The notes below the pieces were generated by a model. The model searched no databases, had not been told where the DNA came from, and saw only the letters and a list, made by a program, of their open reading frames with translations. Below, in pieces: positions 47,313-55,885 of a DNA stretch of 64,000 nt; within the stretch, counting starts at the first letter, position 1; the number at the start of each line of letters is the position of its first letter. The DNA comes from UBA6022 sp032154105 (GTDB lineage: Bacteria > Patescibacteriota > Saccharimonadia > Saccharimonadales > Saccharimonadaceae), in NCBI GenBank assembly GCA_032154105.1, contig JALDYI010000003.1:20540-84539 (forward strand). Reading direction: 5' to 3'. Position numbers and translations under genes: made by a program.

Positions 47313-49433
47313 TTAGGCTTCGACGTCTTTAATCGACAGACTCAGTCGTCCGCGCTCATCAATACCGGTCAGTTTTACTTTGATGATCTGGCCTTCGTGA
47401 AGTACGTCTTCAACTCTCTCGACACGCTCGTCAGATAGCTGTGAGATATGAACCATACCATCGATACCAGGCATGATATTGATGAAGGCGCCGAAGTCTT
47501 TGATGCTGACGACTTTACCTTCATAGATCTTACCGACTTCTGGCTCTTCGGTCAGGCTCTTGATCCAGTTGATCGCCTTTTCGATGTTGGTCGTGTCACT
47601 GGCCGCTACGGTGATGAGACCATCTTCCTTAATGTCGATCTGCGCACCAGTTTCGGCCGTAATCTTGTTGATCACTTCACCACCCTTACCAATAACCGCA
47701 CCGATCTTGTCAGGGTTGATCTTGATCTTTTCAATTCGCGGGGCGTATGGACTAAGGGTTGTCTTTGGCGCTGCAAGCGTCGTCATCATGTGGGCGAGGA
47801 TATGCGCACGGCCAGGCTTCGCTGCAGTTAGCGCCTGCTTTAAGATATCAACAGAAAGACCATGAACCTTCATATCCATCTGAATCGCCGTAATACCTCT
47901 CTCGGTACCAGTCACCTTGAAGTCCATGTCGCCGGCGAAATCTTCCGCATCAGCAATATCGCTCATGACATATGGCGTGTCGCCGTCCATCATCAGACCC
48001 ATAGCAATACCAGACACTGGTCGTTTCAGTGGTACACCCGCGTCCATGAGTGCAAGGACCGAGCTACAGGTAGCGGCCATTGAAGTTGAGCCGTTCTGAC
48101 TCATGATTTCCGTGACGCTACGAATAGCATACGGGAACTCTTCTTCGGTCGGAAGCATCGGTAGCACCGCACGCTCAGCCAGGTAACCATGGCCGATCTC
48201 ACGTCGCCCCGGACCCATCAAGCGCTTAACTTCACCAACTGTATAGCCAGGAGCGTTGTAATGGTGCATATAGCGGCGCTCGCCGTCGTTTACTTCCATA
48301 GTGTCTACCAATTGTGCGTAACTGAGTGGTGCTAATGTCACGATGTTCATTCCCTGCGTCACACCGCGTGTAAAGAGTGCTGAACCGTGCGTTCGTGGCA
48401 AGATGCCAACTTCGCTCGAGAGCTGGCGGATTTCGTCGAGCCGACGACCGTCTGGGCGAAGACCATGCTCAACGATTCCCTGGCGCACATCTTTGTGAAG
48501 TGCCATCGTGAAAGCCTCGTCGTATTCACCACGGAGGTCCTTGTAGCTATCTTCACCGACTTGCTCGACCATGGCGACATGGAATTCATCGCGAAGTGTC
48601 GCAACAAGCTCGTTGCGCTCAGGATATGGACGGCGAAGATCTTCGCCAATCTTGCCATTCATCCAAGCGTCAACCGCTACTTGAATCTCGTCGTTTGGTA
48701 GTACAAGTTCGTATGGAAGCGCTTCGACGCCAATCTTAGCGACAAGCTCTTTCTGGGCAGCAATCGCCGGCTGGAATGCCTCAAACGCCCACGCGAGTGC
48801 CTCAGCAATAACTTCCTCAGATACTTCGTTGGCGCCAGCTTCAACCATCGTAATGCCGCTTTCGATACCAGCAACAACAAGATCAAGATCACTGGCGTCG
48901 CGTTCTTCGGGCGAAGCAAACGCCTTAAACTCACCATTCACCTGCGCCACGCGAAGACCAGCCACTGGACCATCAAACGGTGCACCAGTCAGCATAAGTG
49001 CCGTTGAGGCAGCGATCATAGCTACCATGTCCGGGCGGAAGGCTGGGTCCATCGAAAGAACTGATGCAACGTTCTGCACTTCCTGACGGTAGCCTTTTGG
49101 AAACAATGGACGAATCGGGCGGTCGATCAGACGGCCAATAAGAATCGCTTCGTCGCTCGGGCGACCTTCGCGCTTAATAAAGCGGCTGCCACTGATCTTG
49201 CCAGCTGCATAAAACTTTTCTTCATAGTCGATACTGAGCGGGAAATAATCCATGCCGCTGAGTGGCTTTTTGCCGACCATGGCAGTTCCAAGTACGACCG
49301 TTTCACCGTACGTTACAAGCACTGAGGCTGAGGTGCGGAAACCGACACGATTGACTTCGAGCTTAAGCGGACGCCCGCAAAGTTCGGTGGTAACAGAAAT
49401 AATATCCTTACCAGTAGGGTTGATTGTAGACAT
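47313..49433 (-). CDS. pnp: Polyribonucleotide nucleotidyltransferase (PNPase)
   Basis: 706 aa from ATG 49433 with AAGGAGG. Phosphorolytic 3'-5' exoribonuclease. Two RNase PH domains (first: GRPSDEAILIGRLIDRPIRP; second: TEIMSQNGSTSMAATC, with D of DFAGDMDFKVTG as a metal ligand), then KH (IGAVIGKGGEVINKI) and S1 (GKIYEGKVVSIKDFGAFI) domains. Leader of about 118 nt from a TATAAT at 49563-49558. It complements the two RNase J proteins in RNA turnover; no RNase E is seen here. Confidence 0.96.
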   Translation of the reverse strand: MSTINPTGKDIISVTTELCGRPLKLEVNRVGFRTSASVLVTYGETVVLGTAMVGKKPLSGMDYFPLSIDYEEKFYAAGKISGSRFIKREGRPSDEAILIGRLIDRPIRPLFPKGYRQEVQNVASVLSMDPAFRPDMVAMIAASTALMLTGAPFDGPVAGLRVAQVNGEFKAFASPEERDASDLDLVVAGIESGITMVEAGANEVSEEVIAEALAWAFEAFQPAIAAQKELVAKIGVEALPYELVLPNDEIQVAVDAWMNGKIGEDLRRPYPERNELVATLRDEFHVAMVEQVGEDSYKDLRGEYDEAFTMALHKDVRQGIVEHGLRPDGRRLDEIRQLSSEVGILPRTHGSALFTRGVTQGMNIVTLAPLSYAQLVDTMEVNDGERRYMHHYNAPGYTVGEVKRLMGPGRREIGHGYLAERAVLPMLPTEEEFPYAIRSVTEIMSQNGSTSMAATCSSVLALMDAGVPLKRPVSGIAMGLMMDGDTPYVMSDIADAEDFAGDMDFKVTGTERGITAIQMDMKVHGLSVDILKQALTAAKPGRAHILAHMMTTLAAPKTTLSPYAPRIEKIKINPDKIGAVIGKGGEVINKITAETGAQIDIKEDGLITVAASDTTNIEKAINWIKSLTEEPEVGKIYEGKVVSIKDFGAFINIMPGIDGMVHISQLSDERVERVEDVLHEGQIIKVKLTGIDERGRLSLSIKDVEA

Positions 49434-49597
49434 GTTATGTCCTCCTTTTTGTTTACTCGCCTTATTATGTGAGCGATAAGTAACGGGTACAGGAACTTGT
49501 GAACAACAAATTTCTCTATCCACCACTTACGTCGCTCTTGTAGCGAGTGATAGTTCCATTATACCGTACTTAGAAGATATCGGTATGGCGAATACAT

Positions 49598-50086
49598 CTA
49601 TAGTTCAGCTACTATCTTTTTGAGATTCTCGCGCAGTCGCTCTATTCTTCGATCTGGCGTCGTTTGTTCACGCAGCTGCGTGCGAGATAGTTTAGCCTGG
49701 GGCGTTACATCTCGGATATGTAGACTGCAGAGAAGATCTGCGCAACATAAATATGATAAAGAACTCCTGTCGCTGCGATCGAACGTAATAACTGCCGAGT
49801 TCGAACCGCGTTGCCATGTCGAACAAAGGTCACATATAACCGCCTCCACGCGACCAGTCACACTGCTCGCCTTTCGCATCTGTAGTCGAAACGGCACAAG
49901 AAACATAGTATCAAGATCGACAACAAGCACACCCTTCGAATGATGACGGTCGGTGATGGCAATAAAATCTCGTTCACCCCAGTCACGTATAGCTTCGGGA
50001 TTGAACTTTAGCTCAGATGCGATCTTCTTTTTAATATCGTGTGTATCGAGAAGGTCAGAAAAGGTATGTACCGTCAGGTGTCTCAT
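49598..50086 (-). CDS. FBP-domain protein (treble-clef zinc finger, EF-G-binding type)
   Basis: 162 aa from ATG 50086. The C-terminal FBP domain has C-x2-C (ICDLC) and SYLCCADLLCSLHIR, close to the actinobacterial consensus YICADLxCSxxVR. It is followed by the usual tail (LREQTTPDRRIERLRENLKKI). The FusB/FBP group binds EF-G and releases it from fusidic-acid-stalled ribosomes; in other bacteria the role is not settled. The -10 TATAAT lies 6 nt before the ATG (leaderless). Confidence 0.8.
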   Translation of the reverse strand: MRHLTVHTFSDLLDTHDIKKKIASELKFNPEAIRDWGERDFIAITDRHHSKGVLVVDLDTMFLVPFRLQMRKASSVTGRVEAVICDLCSTWQRGSNSAVITFDRSDRSSLSYLCCADLLCSLHIRDVTPQAKLSRTQLREQTTPDRRIERLRENLKKIVAEL

Positions 50087-50092
50087 AGTGCC

Positions 50093-50098
50093 ATTATA
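50093..50098 (-). promoter_or_regulatory. -10 box of the leaderless FBP-domain gene
   Basis: TATAAT on the minus strand, 6 nt before the ATG at 50086; weak -35. Confidence 0.6.
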
Positions 50099-50110
50099 GT
50101 ACACACATAT

Positions 50111-50857
50111 TTAGCGCGTAATGATAATGACATCGTCCATTAGTCCAGAATAAAAGTTACCGGCACCGTATGCACCTATGACAGGTGTCGTTAAGTCTAG
50201 ATTGACAGGAAGCGGCGCATTAGTATTTGTAGCAACCAATGAGCCGTCACGCCAGAGCTTAAGCGTTCCTACCGCCCCGCTCGTCTGAGTGAATTCGAGG
50301 GCGAGATGATGCCATTTTCCGTCACTGAGTGTGAAACTATCGGTTACGTGGTTCCAGGTGCTGTTATGCCCGGCGTTAACGCGACACGATGGCAAATAAA
50401 ACGCATCGGACGACCCACTAGCGGCCGATATGACATTGTTGCAACCACCAGTCGGCTTCACCCATGCCGCCTTTAAGTAATATGATGGCTGCAGCGAAAT
50501 ACCAGTGTTGATGCGCGTCGAGCCGTTAAACGAGAACGAACGGCCCGTGCCAGACGGCGTATCAGTTGAGTAGGTCGTCGTCCCTGTAATTGTGCCGGCA
50601 TTGGCCTTCTCGCTCCTATCGGGCACCGACACACCGCTCCCCTGCTCGAAGTCGTAATAGCCGATGGCGTTCAAAATATCGGGCGATCGCCCAATTGCCG
50701 ACGCGTAGGACTGCGCGCCCGACATGCGTGCACGCTCCTGGATGCCGTTATACGCAACGATAGTAATAGCAGCAAGAATACCGATAATGACAATCACTAT
50801 AAGTAGTTCGACAATTGTAAAACCGGTCTGGTGCCCACGCCTTTGCATTATTCTCAT
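50111..50857 (-). CDS. Type IV pilin fused to a LamG/concanavalin-like domain
   Basis: About 248 aa from ATG 50857 (50848 also possible). Prepilin signal HQTG-FTIVELLIVIVIIGILAA and the shared VAYNGIQERARM, then, from about residue 58, a LamG-like jelly roll: IGYYDFEQGSG, FSFNGSTRINTG, GKWHHLALEFTQ, LKLWRDGSLVAT and a closing GNFYSGLMDDVIII. LamG folds bind glycans or proteins, so this is a candidate pilus adhesin. Isolated from the other pilins, monocistronic, upstream of the FBP gene. Confidence 0.85.
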   Translation of the reverse strand: MRIMQRRGHQTGFTIVELLIVIVIIGILAAITIVAYNGIQERARMSGAQSYASAIGRSPDILNAIGYYDFEQGSGVSVPDRSEKANAGTITGTTTYSTDTPSGTGRSFSFNGSTRINTGISLQPSYYLKAAWVKPTGGCNNVISAASGSSDAFYLPSCRVNAGHNSTWNHVTDSFTLSDGKWHHLALEFTQTSGAVGTLKLWRDGSLVATNTNAPLPVNLDLTTPVIGAYGAGNFYSGLMDDVIIITR

Positions 50858-51020
50858 TAAAACACTTGTGCTTTGTCTGAGCAACCTAACGACGCCTAGG
50901 AGGATTCTATATATCTGTTATAATAAATCCACTATGATCCCGGCGGATCCTCTACGCGTACACGTTCGGACGTGCCGAACCACTAGCGCCTTAATGAATA
51001 ATCAAATTACAGGAGAAGCT

Positions 51021-51503
51021 ATGTTACAACGACGAATCGCCGTACGCGGCGTTGCATATGAAAATGGAAAAATCCTCAGTGTCCTCCATAAAGACCGTGA
51101 AGGAAATCCGGCCGACTTTTGGGCCATCCCAGGAGGCGGACTCGATCCGGGCGAACCGCTCGCCGATGGGCTGTACCGAGAAATGATAGAAGAAACCGGT
51201 ATCGCTCCCCAGATTGGCCGATTACTTTTCGTGCAGCAATTCATGTTCGAAAACCGGCTCGGTGAAGTACGAGAAGAACTTGAATTCTTTTTTCAACTCG
51301 AAAACCCAAAAGATTACCAGACGATTGACCTTAGTGCGACAACCCACGGCAATATTGAGCTTGCCGATTGCACCTTTGTCGACCCGCGCCAAACCAATAT
51401 CATGCCGGCATTTTTTCGAACCATCGATCTGGAAAGCCACTGCACAAGCGAGCAGCCTGTCTTTATCTGGAATGAGCTGCCCGTAGGATCCGCTGCGAGC
51501 TAG
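51021..51503 (+). CDS. Nudix hydrolase
   Basis: 160 aa from ATG 51021 with AGGAGAAGCT; an in-frame upstream ATG at 50934 would add 29 residues but lacks a ribosome site. The Nudix box GGGLDPGEPLADGLYREMIEETG carries REMIEE for Mg binding. Substrate cannot be told from sequence. A TATAAT near 50920 is the likely -10. Confidence 0.88.
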   Translation: MLQRRIAVRGVAYENGKILSVLHKDREGNPADFWAIPGGGLDPGEPLADGLYREMIEETGIAPQIGRLLFVQQFMFENRLGEVREELEFFFQLENPKDYQTIDLSATTHGNIELADCTFVDPRQTNIMPAFFRTIDLESHCTSEQPVFIWNELPVGSAAS

Positions 51504-51835
51504 ATACGCTCGATTTCAATGCCGAGTACGCCATACTTTTCTTGGTCTTCGACACTATAATACAAAAGTATCTGCTCGGTAAGTTCACTAGCGTCGTGGC
51601 CGCCAAACTTTTGAGGATCATTGTGGCTGAACATGTCACCAAAGCTGCCGTAGCGTAGCAAGCCGACTACTTTTGTGCGCACCATGCGTGATACATCATC
51701 CAAATGACTAAAGACAAGCTCATCACCAAGCTGCACCTGTTGCCGTTTAGTGTCAAAGAGTCGTGATTCAATGGTCTTTCGACCGTCTTCAATCATTGTG
51801 AACGGAATGTCGGATAGTTTCATCGTATGCTTCAT
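51500..51835 (-). CDS. ASCH-domain protein
   Basis: 111 aa. ASCH fold landmarks: FTMIEDGRKTIESRLFD (the GxKxxExR motif), LGDELVFSH, RTKVVGLLRYGSF and the end YGVLGIEIERI. ASCH/PUA-like proteins bind RNA, and some hydrolyse N4-acetylcytidine. TATACT lies 7 nt before the ATG. It overlaps the convergent Nudix gene by 4 bp. Confidence 0.85.
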   Translation of the reverse strand: MKHTMKLSDIPFTMIEDGRKTIESRLFDTKRQQVQLGDELVFSHLDDVSRMVRTKVVGLLRYGSFGDMFSHNDPQKFGGHDASELTEQILLYYSVEDQEKYGVLGIEIERI

Positions 51836-51853
51836 ATCTATGAGTATAGCCGA

Positions 51854-52645
51854 TTAGCGCACATCACGGCGGCGGAAGATGATGACGCCAAGCAGCAAGA
51901 AGAAGATTGTAACACCTCCCAGTACAATAACATCCAGCATGGCGATTTCTGTTTTTGCAATTGTCGCCGCAGGGAAATAATGGAGTAGCGAAGCATGTTC
52001 GTATGGCTGTAGCCAATCGACGGATTTTGCAAAAGTTGTCAGAATGAAACTGCCAACCGCAGCAAGAACACCAACTCCCATCGTGAGTGCACGCTTGCCG
52101 CTTGCAAGCCCAAGACCAAACACAAGCGTTGCAATCGAGACAGACAACAGCCATGTCATCGCACCAAGGCGAATGACTACCATCGGATCAAGTGTCTCGC
52201 CGATAACAGCCAGCCCTATCTGCATACCGACAATTGTCGAGCAAGTTGTTGTGAAGGTAATCGCCACGATCGCCAGCCACTTGCTCGTCAAAACGCGCGA
52301 CCGACTCAGCGGCAGCGCCAAAAGTGTACGCAACTGTCCCCTCTCTTCTTCGGCGACTGTCAGGCCTACAGCTAAGATAATCGATAAAATGCTCACGAAA
52401 ATCGGGATGCGCACTTCAAACAACTGACTACCTACATAGCCTGGCAACTCCTTGAGATTGGCAAGATCGCCAACGAGTCCTTGAAATGCTGGTGGCAGGC
52501 TCTTTACCAGCTCATCGATACCCGAATCCTGATGAAATGCGGGGTAAAAGATCATCATCAGAAAGCCAAGAAATGCGAGGCCTAGCCCCCAGCCAATAAT
52601 AAAGGCTCGCTTATCGTAGATCGTCTTTGTAAATAAATTAAACAT
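51854..52645 (-). CDS. ABC-2-type transporter permease
   Basis: 263 aa from ATG 52645 with GGAGGAG; overlaps the ATPase gene by 8 nt. Six TM helices; VAEEERGQLRTLLALPLSRSRVLTSKW is the coupling segment typical of ABC-2 exporters (NatB/GldA partners). Substrate unknown. Confidence 0.88.
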   Translation of the reverse strand: MFNLFTKTIYDKRAFIIGWGLGLAFLGFLMMIFYPAFHQDSGIDELVKSLPPAFQGLVGDLANLKELPGYVGSQLFEVRIPIFVSILSIILAVGLTVAEEERGQLRTLLALPLSRSRVLTSKWLAIVAITFTTTCSTIVGMQIGLAVIGETLDPMVVIRLGAMTWLLSVSIATLVFGLGLASGKRALTMGVGVLAAVGSFILTTFAKSVDWLQPYEHASLLHYFPAATIAKTEIAMLDVIVLGGVTIFFLLLGVIIFRRRDVR

Positions 52646-53555
52646 GCGGCTCCTCCACGGCACCCCTGGCGTATAAGTCACTAAAAGCCGCCTCCAGATC
52701 GTGCTCGGTGATTGTCAACTCACTGAGCGGCGGCGCACTCGCCAGCCATTTTTGTAGATTCAATGCCGGGCCTTTGTAGATAAAATCGACTTCATGTCCA
52801 TCTGTCGTTTTTCGATGCACGATCGACTGCGCACCTCTGGGTGGAACGACCGTATATTTTGCAGCCACATGAATCATCTTGCCGCCAGTCGCCTCGAGCT
52901 GATGAGAGAGGATATCTTTCACAAGCTTGCCCTTTCGCATCAATAGCACTCGTGTGCAAACATCGGCAACTTCGCCTAGATAATGGGATGACATAAAGAT
53001 GGTCGTCCCACGGACACCCTCTTCACGGACCAGTTCCAAAAACTCCTGTTGCATCAAGGGGTCGAGACCACTACTTGGCTCATCGAGAATAACCAGCTTT
53101 GGACTGGCCATAAACGCACCGATGAGTGCTATCTTTTGCCTATTTCCCCTTGAGAGATCCTTAATCTTCTTGCCAAGTTCAGGCTCAAACCGAGCGCACA
53201 ACTCCTTTACTCGAGCCTGGTCGCGTAAATGGTAGCGATGTGATAAAAATTTCAGGTACTGGTTACCACTAAGATTATCGAACAATGCCATGTCTCCGCT
53301 CGCGAAACCTATGTCCGGGTGGATTACGTGAGCCGTCTCTGGAGAAATTGCCTCTCCAAATAACCGCACCTCCCCGCTTGAGGCCCGCAAAAAACCGAGC
53401 AAAAGATTGATCGTCGTTGATTTTCCCGCGCCATTAAGACCGACGAAACCCACAATCTCACCTTCTTTAACCGAAAAATTTACCTCCTCAATCGCATGGA
53501 ACTTACCAAAGCGTTTCGTGAGGTTGGTTGCTTCAATAACCGTAAGCTCATTCAT
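52638..53555 (-). CDS. ABC transporter ATPase
   Basis: 305 aa. Walker A GLNGAGKSTT, Q-loop region IGFASGDMALFDNLSG, signature LSRGNRQKIAL (degenerate LSGGQ), Walker B LVILDEPSSGLD and switch His in SSHYLGEV. With the permease it forms an exporter. TATACT lies 7 nt before the ATG. Confidence 0.92.
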   Translation of the reverse strand: MNELTVIEATNLTKRFGKFHAIEEVNFSVKEGEIVGFVGLNGAGKSTTINLLLGFLRASSGEVRLFGEAISPETAHVIHPDIGFASGDMALFDNLSGNQYLKFLSHRYHLRDQARVKELCARFEPELGKKIKDLSRGNRQKIALIGAFMASPKLVILDEPSSGLDPLMQQEFLELVREEGVRGTTIFMSSHYLGEVADVCTRVLLMRKGKLVKDILSHQLEATGGKMIHVAAKYTVVPPRGAQSIVHRKTTDGHEVDFIYKGPALNLQKWLASAPPLSELTITEHDLEAAFSDLYARGAVEEPHV

Positions 53556-53592
53556 ATACTTCTTAGTATACGCCTATCAAGAAGTCTAAATA

Positions 53593-53622
53593 AAAAGGAT
53601 CCGCAATTACTTGCGGAGTCCT
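53593..53622 (-). terminator. rpsO terminator with the stop codon in its loop
   Basis: GGAcTCCGCAA pairs with TTGCGGAtCC, then TTTTTATT on the minus strand. The rpsO stop TAA lies in the loop. Confidence 0.8.
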
Positions 53623-53873
53623 AGTGTGGCGACAACAGCTTTATACTGTTCAAAGTCTTTACGCTCGAGATACTTGAGGAGGCGCTTCCTTTTACCAACC
53701 ATTTGGATCAGACCGCGGCGGGCCATGTGATCGTGTTTGTTGGCCTTAAGGTGTTCCGTCACCTCTTTGATACGAGCAGTCAAGATTGACACCTGAGCCT
53801 GTGGGCTACCGACGTCGTTCTTTGAAACCTGAGTCAAAGCAATTGCCTGTGATTTGTTCTCTTTAGTAATCAT
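53607..53873 (-). CDS. rpsO: 30S ribosomal protein S15
   Basis: 88 aa from ATG 53873, the standard length; a longer upstream ATG adds a non-conserved extension. VGSPQAQVSILTARI, HLKANKHDHMARRGL and KRKRLLKYLERKD are diagnostic. TATAGT lies 7 nt before this ATG, supporting a nearly leaderless start. Confidence 0.95.
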   Translation of the reverse strand: MITKENKSQAIALTQVSKNDVGSPQAQVSILTARIKEVTEHLKANKHDHMARRGLIQMVGKRKRLLKYLERKDFEQYKAVVATLGLRK

Positions 53874-53944
53874 CTCAGCAACTATAACAGAGTTAGAGAC
53901 AATTTTCAACAGCTCCGCATGCGGACTTGCTGTCTGTCATTAAC

Positions 53945-54694
53945 CTATAGAACTCCACCGCCAAACAGATACACCAGCGCGACAGCCAAGAAGGCCATCG
54001 ATAGACTAGAGCAACGATCCAGCATGCCGCCGTGTCCCGGGATTGTCGTGCCCCAATCCTTAATTCCGAGCCGACGCTTAGCAATACTGTTAAGCAAATC
54101 ACCAAGTGCACTTGCTCCACCGATCAATATTCCAAGCCACCAGGCTAATTGCACGTCTATTACCCATGCCGCCAACCCAACTCCGACGACACCACCGATC
54201 AGCTGGCCAAACACACCCTCCCAGCTCTTGTTCGAACTAATCCATGACGGCAAGACGTGCCCTTTGATGTAATTGCCAAAGAAGAAAGCGCACACGTCCG
54301 ACAGTACCGACCCAAAGCAAAGCAGCGTAATGACCGGTGCATACTCTCCGGCGGAAAGTTGCAAAAAGAGAAATATCATACCGAGTAAACAAGCGCTGAA
54401 AACCAAACCATAGCCGCGCACCTGCCAAGGTGTAGTATTCATCTGTCGAACCTGCCTGATATATTCAATCGCCGCCACGAGGAAAATCGTAGCCACAAGA
54501 ACCAGCCCCGCAAAAGGACCCGCTAAAATGACAGCAACGAAAACCGCATAGATCGGCAACCACATAAGAATTTTTATACATAGCGATGAGGCGACGAACT
54601 TTCGTATGTTCCACCCGTACAGAGGAAGACAGGCAAAAGCACCGCCGACAACTAAGCCAAGAACGACACTACTCAGTTGAACAAGATTATCCAT
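53945..54694 (-). CDS. cdsA: Phosphatidate cytidylyltransferase CdsA
   Basis: 249 aa, about seven TM helices. Makes CDP-diacylglycerol from phosphatidate and CTP. The signature SALGDLLNSIAKRRLGIKD is followed by TIPGHGGMLDR near the C-terminus. Overlaps plsY by 8 nt, so the two steps of phospholipid synthesis are in one operon. Confidence 0.95.
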   Translation of the reverse strand: MDNLVQLSSVVLGLVVGGAFACLPLYGWNIRKFVASSLCIKILMWLPIYAVFVAVILAGPFAGLVLVATIFLVAAIEYIRQVRQMNTTPWQVRGYGLVFSACLLGMIFLFLQLSAGEYAPVITLLCFGSVLSDVCAFFFGNYIKGHVLPSWISSNKSWEGVFGQLIGGVVGVGLAAWVIDVQLAWWLGILIGGASALGDLLNSIAKRRLGIKDWGTTIPGHGGMLDRCSSLSMAFLAVALVYLFGGGVL

Positions 54695-55241
54695 GATTCG
54701 GAACCGTCCCCCGCAGGTTGTCGCGCAGAGTAACCAACGGAATCATCAAACAGACCACTCCCATCCACCAATATTCAGGCATCAAAACCGGAAGACCGAC
54801 AGTAATCACCGCAACACCAGCAAGTGACGCCACGCTCGAAGAACGGCCAGCCCGCAGCAATATTACATAGACAATTGCAGCTACAGCAGCAAGTATTGGC
54901 ATGAGGACGGCAATCATACCTAGTCCGGTCGCAATACCCTTACCACCCCTAAAGCGCAGCCAGACAGGAAAAACATGCCCCATAAGTGCTACGAGCCCAA
55001 ACAAGAACGCCAACATCGGCCCGCCAAACACAAGTCCGGCATAGGTCGCCGATGCCCCCTTGGCAATATCGCATGTGAGAGTCGGAACACCGTAGCACCA
55101 ACCCATAATTCGCTGCACATTAGCAAAGCCTATATTGCCGCTGCCGCGACGCTGAATATCAACCCCTCCCAACCAACAAAATAACTTGCCAAATGGGATA
55201 GACCCAATGAGGTATGCCCCTATATATCCCGCCGTAATCAT
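54687..55241 (-). CDS. plsY: Acyl-phosphate:glycerol-3-phosphate acyltransferase PlsY
   Basis: 184 aa, five TM helices. SIPFGKL, RGSGNIGFANVQR (canonical GSGNIGATNV) and FRGGKGIATGLG are the three conserved loops. Acylates glycerol-3-phosphate from acyl-phosphate. PlsX is not in this window. Confidence 0.93.
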   Translation of the reverse strand: MITAGYIGAYLIGSIPFGKLFCWLGGVDIQRRGSGNIGFANVQRIMGWCYGVPTLTCDIAKGASATYAGLVFGGPMLAFLFGLVALMGHVFPVWLRFRGGKGIATGLGMIAVLMPILAAVAAIVYVILLRAGRSSSVASLAGVAVITVGLPVLMPEYWWMGVVCLMIPLVTLRDNLRGTVPNHG

Positions 55242-55315
55242 TACTGCCCATACTACACGCCGCTAACGACCTACACAAGCCATCGGGACCACTCACCTGA
55301 CCGATCCGCTTATGG

Positions 55316-55321
55316 TATAGT
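55316..55321 (+). promoter_or_regulatory. -10 box of a leaderless promoter
   Basis: TATAGT, 6 nt before the ATG at 55328. Confidence 0.55.
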
Positions 55322-55327
55322 CATACT

Positions 55328-55885
55328 ATGAAAACGATCGAGCCACTTCATCACCAGCCAGCGCCAGCCGATGACACAAATACAACCTCACCAGAAATGT
55401 CCCCGCTCTCATCAGCCACACCCTACCAAGAAACGCCATCAGTCATACCAGCACCCATGAGTATCGACTCGCAGTGGCAAACCAGACAAGAGTACGCAGC
55501 AAATCGACCCTCAGACGACCAAACCGTGCGCCAACACATAGACGGCACCCGGCTCTTTGCCTATGCGCTTGCAATCAGTGTGTTCGTGCTACTCCTTGCT
55601 AATATCACTCCACTTGGTGATTTATTTGCAAGCTCAATCGTTGATAGCCGAACAGGAAAAACTATCTCATCCAACCCGCTCGCGGCAATTGCGCTCGTTG
55701 CGACTATCACCTCGTATTTCAGCCTCTTGATTACCGCCATAGTGAAACGAGTTCGAGCCAAGCAATCAAAGGGCGGCATGATCGCCCTTTTGGTCACCAG
55801 TATTCTCGTCGTCTTCAACCCAATTAGCGCAATCATCCTACTAATGGCTTTTGTCTGCAATCTATCACCATGTCAATCGACCTAG
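55328..55885 (+). CDS. Membrane protein with disordered N-terminus
   Basis: 185 aa. Residues 1-80 are Pro/Thr/Ser-rich and probably disordered; three TM helices follow at about 78-97, 116-140 and 152-175, a DUF4190-like arrangement. Leaderless start. It overlaps the UbiA-like gene by 16 nt, so they are co-expressed. Function unknown. Confidence 0.6.
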   Translation: MKTIEPLHHQPAPADDTNTTSPEMSPLSSATPYQETPSVIPAPMSIDSQWQTRQEYAANRPSDDQTVRQHIDGTRLFAYALAISVFVLLLANITPLGDLFASSIVDSRTGKTISSNPLAAIALVATITSYFSLLITAIVKRVRAKQSKGGMIALLVTSILVVFNPISAIILLMAFVCNLSPCQST

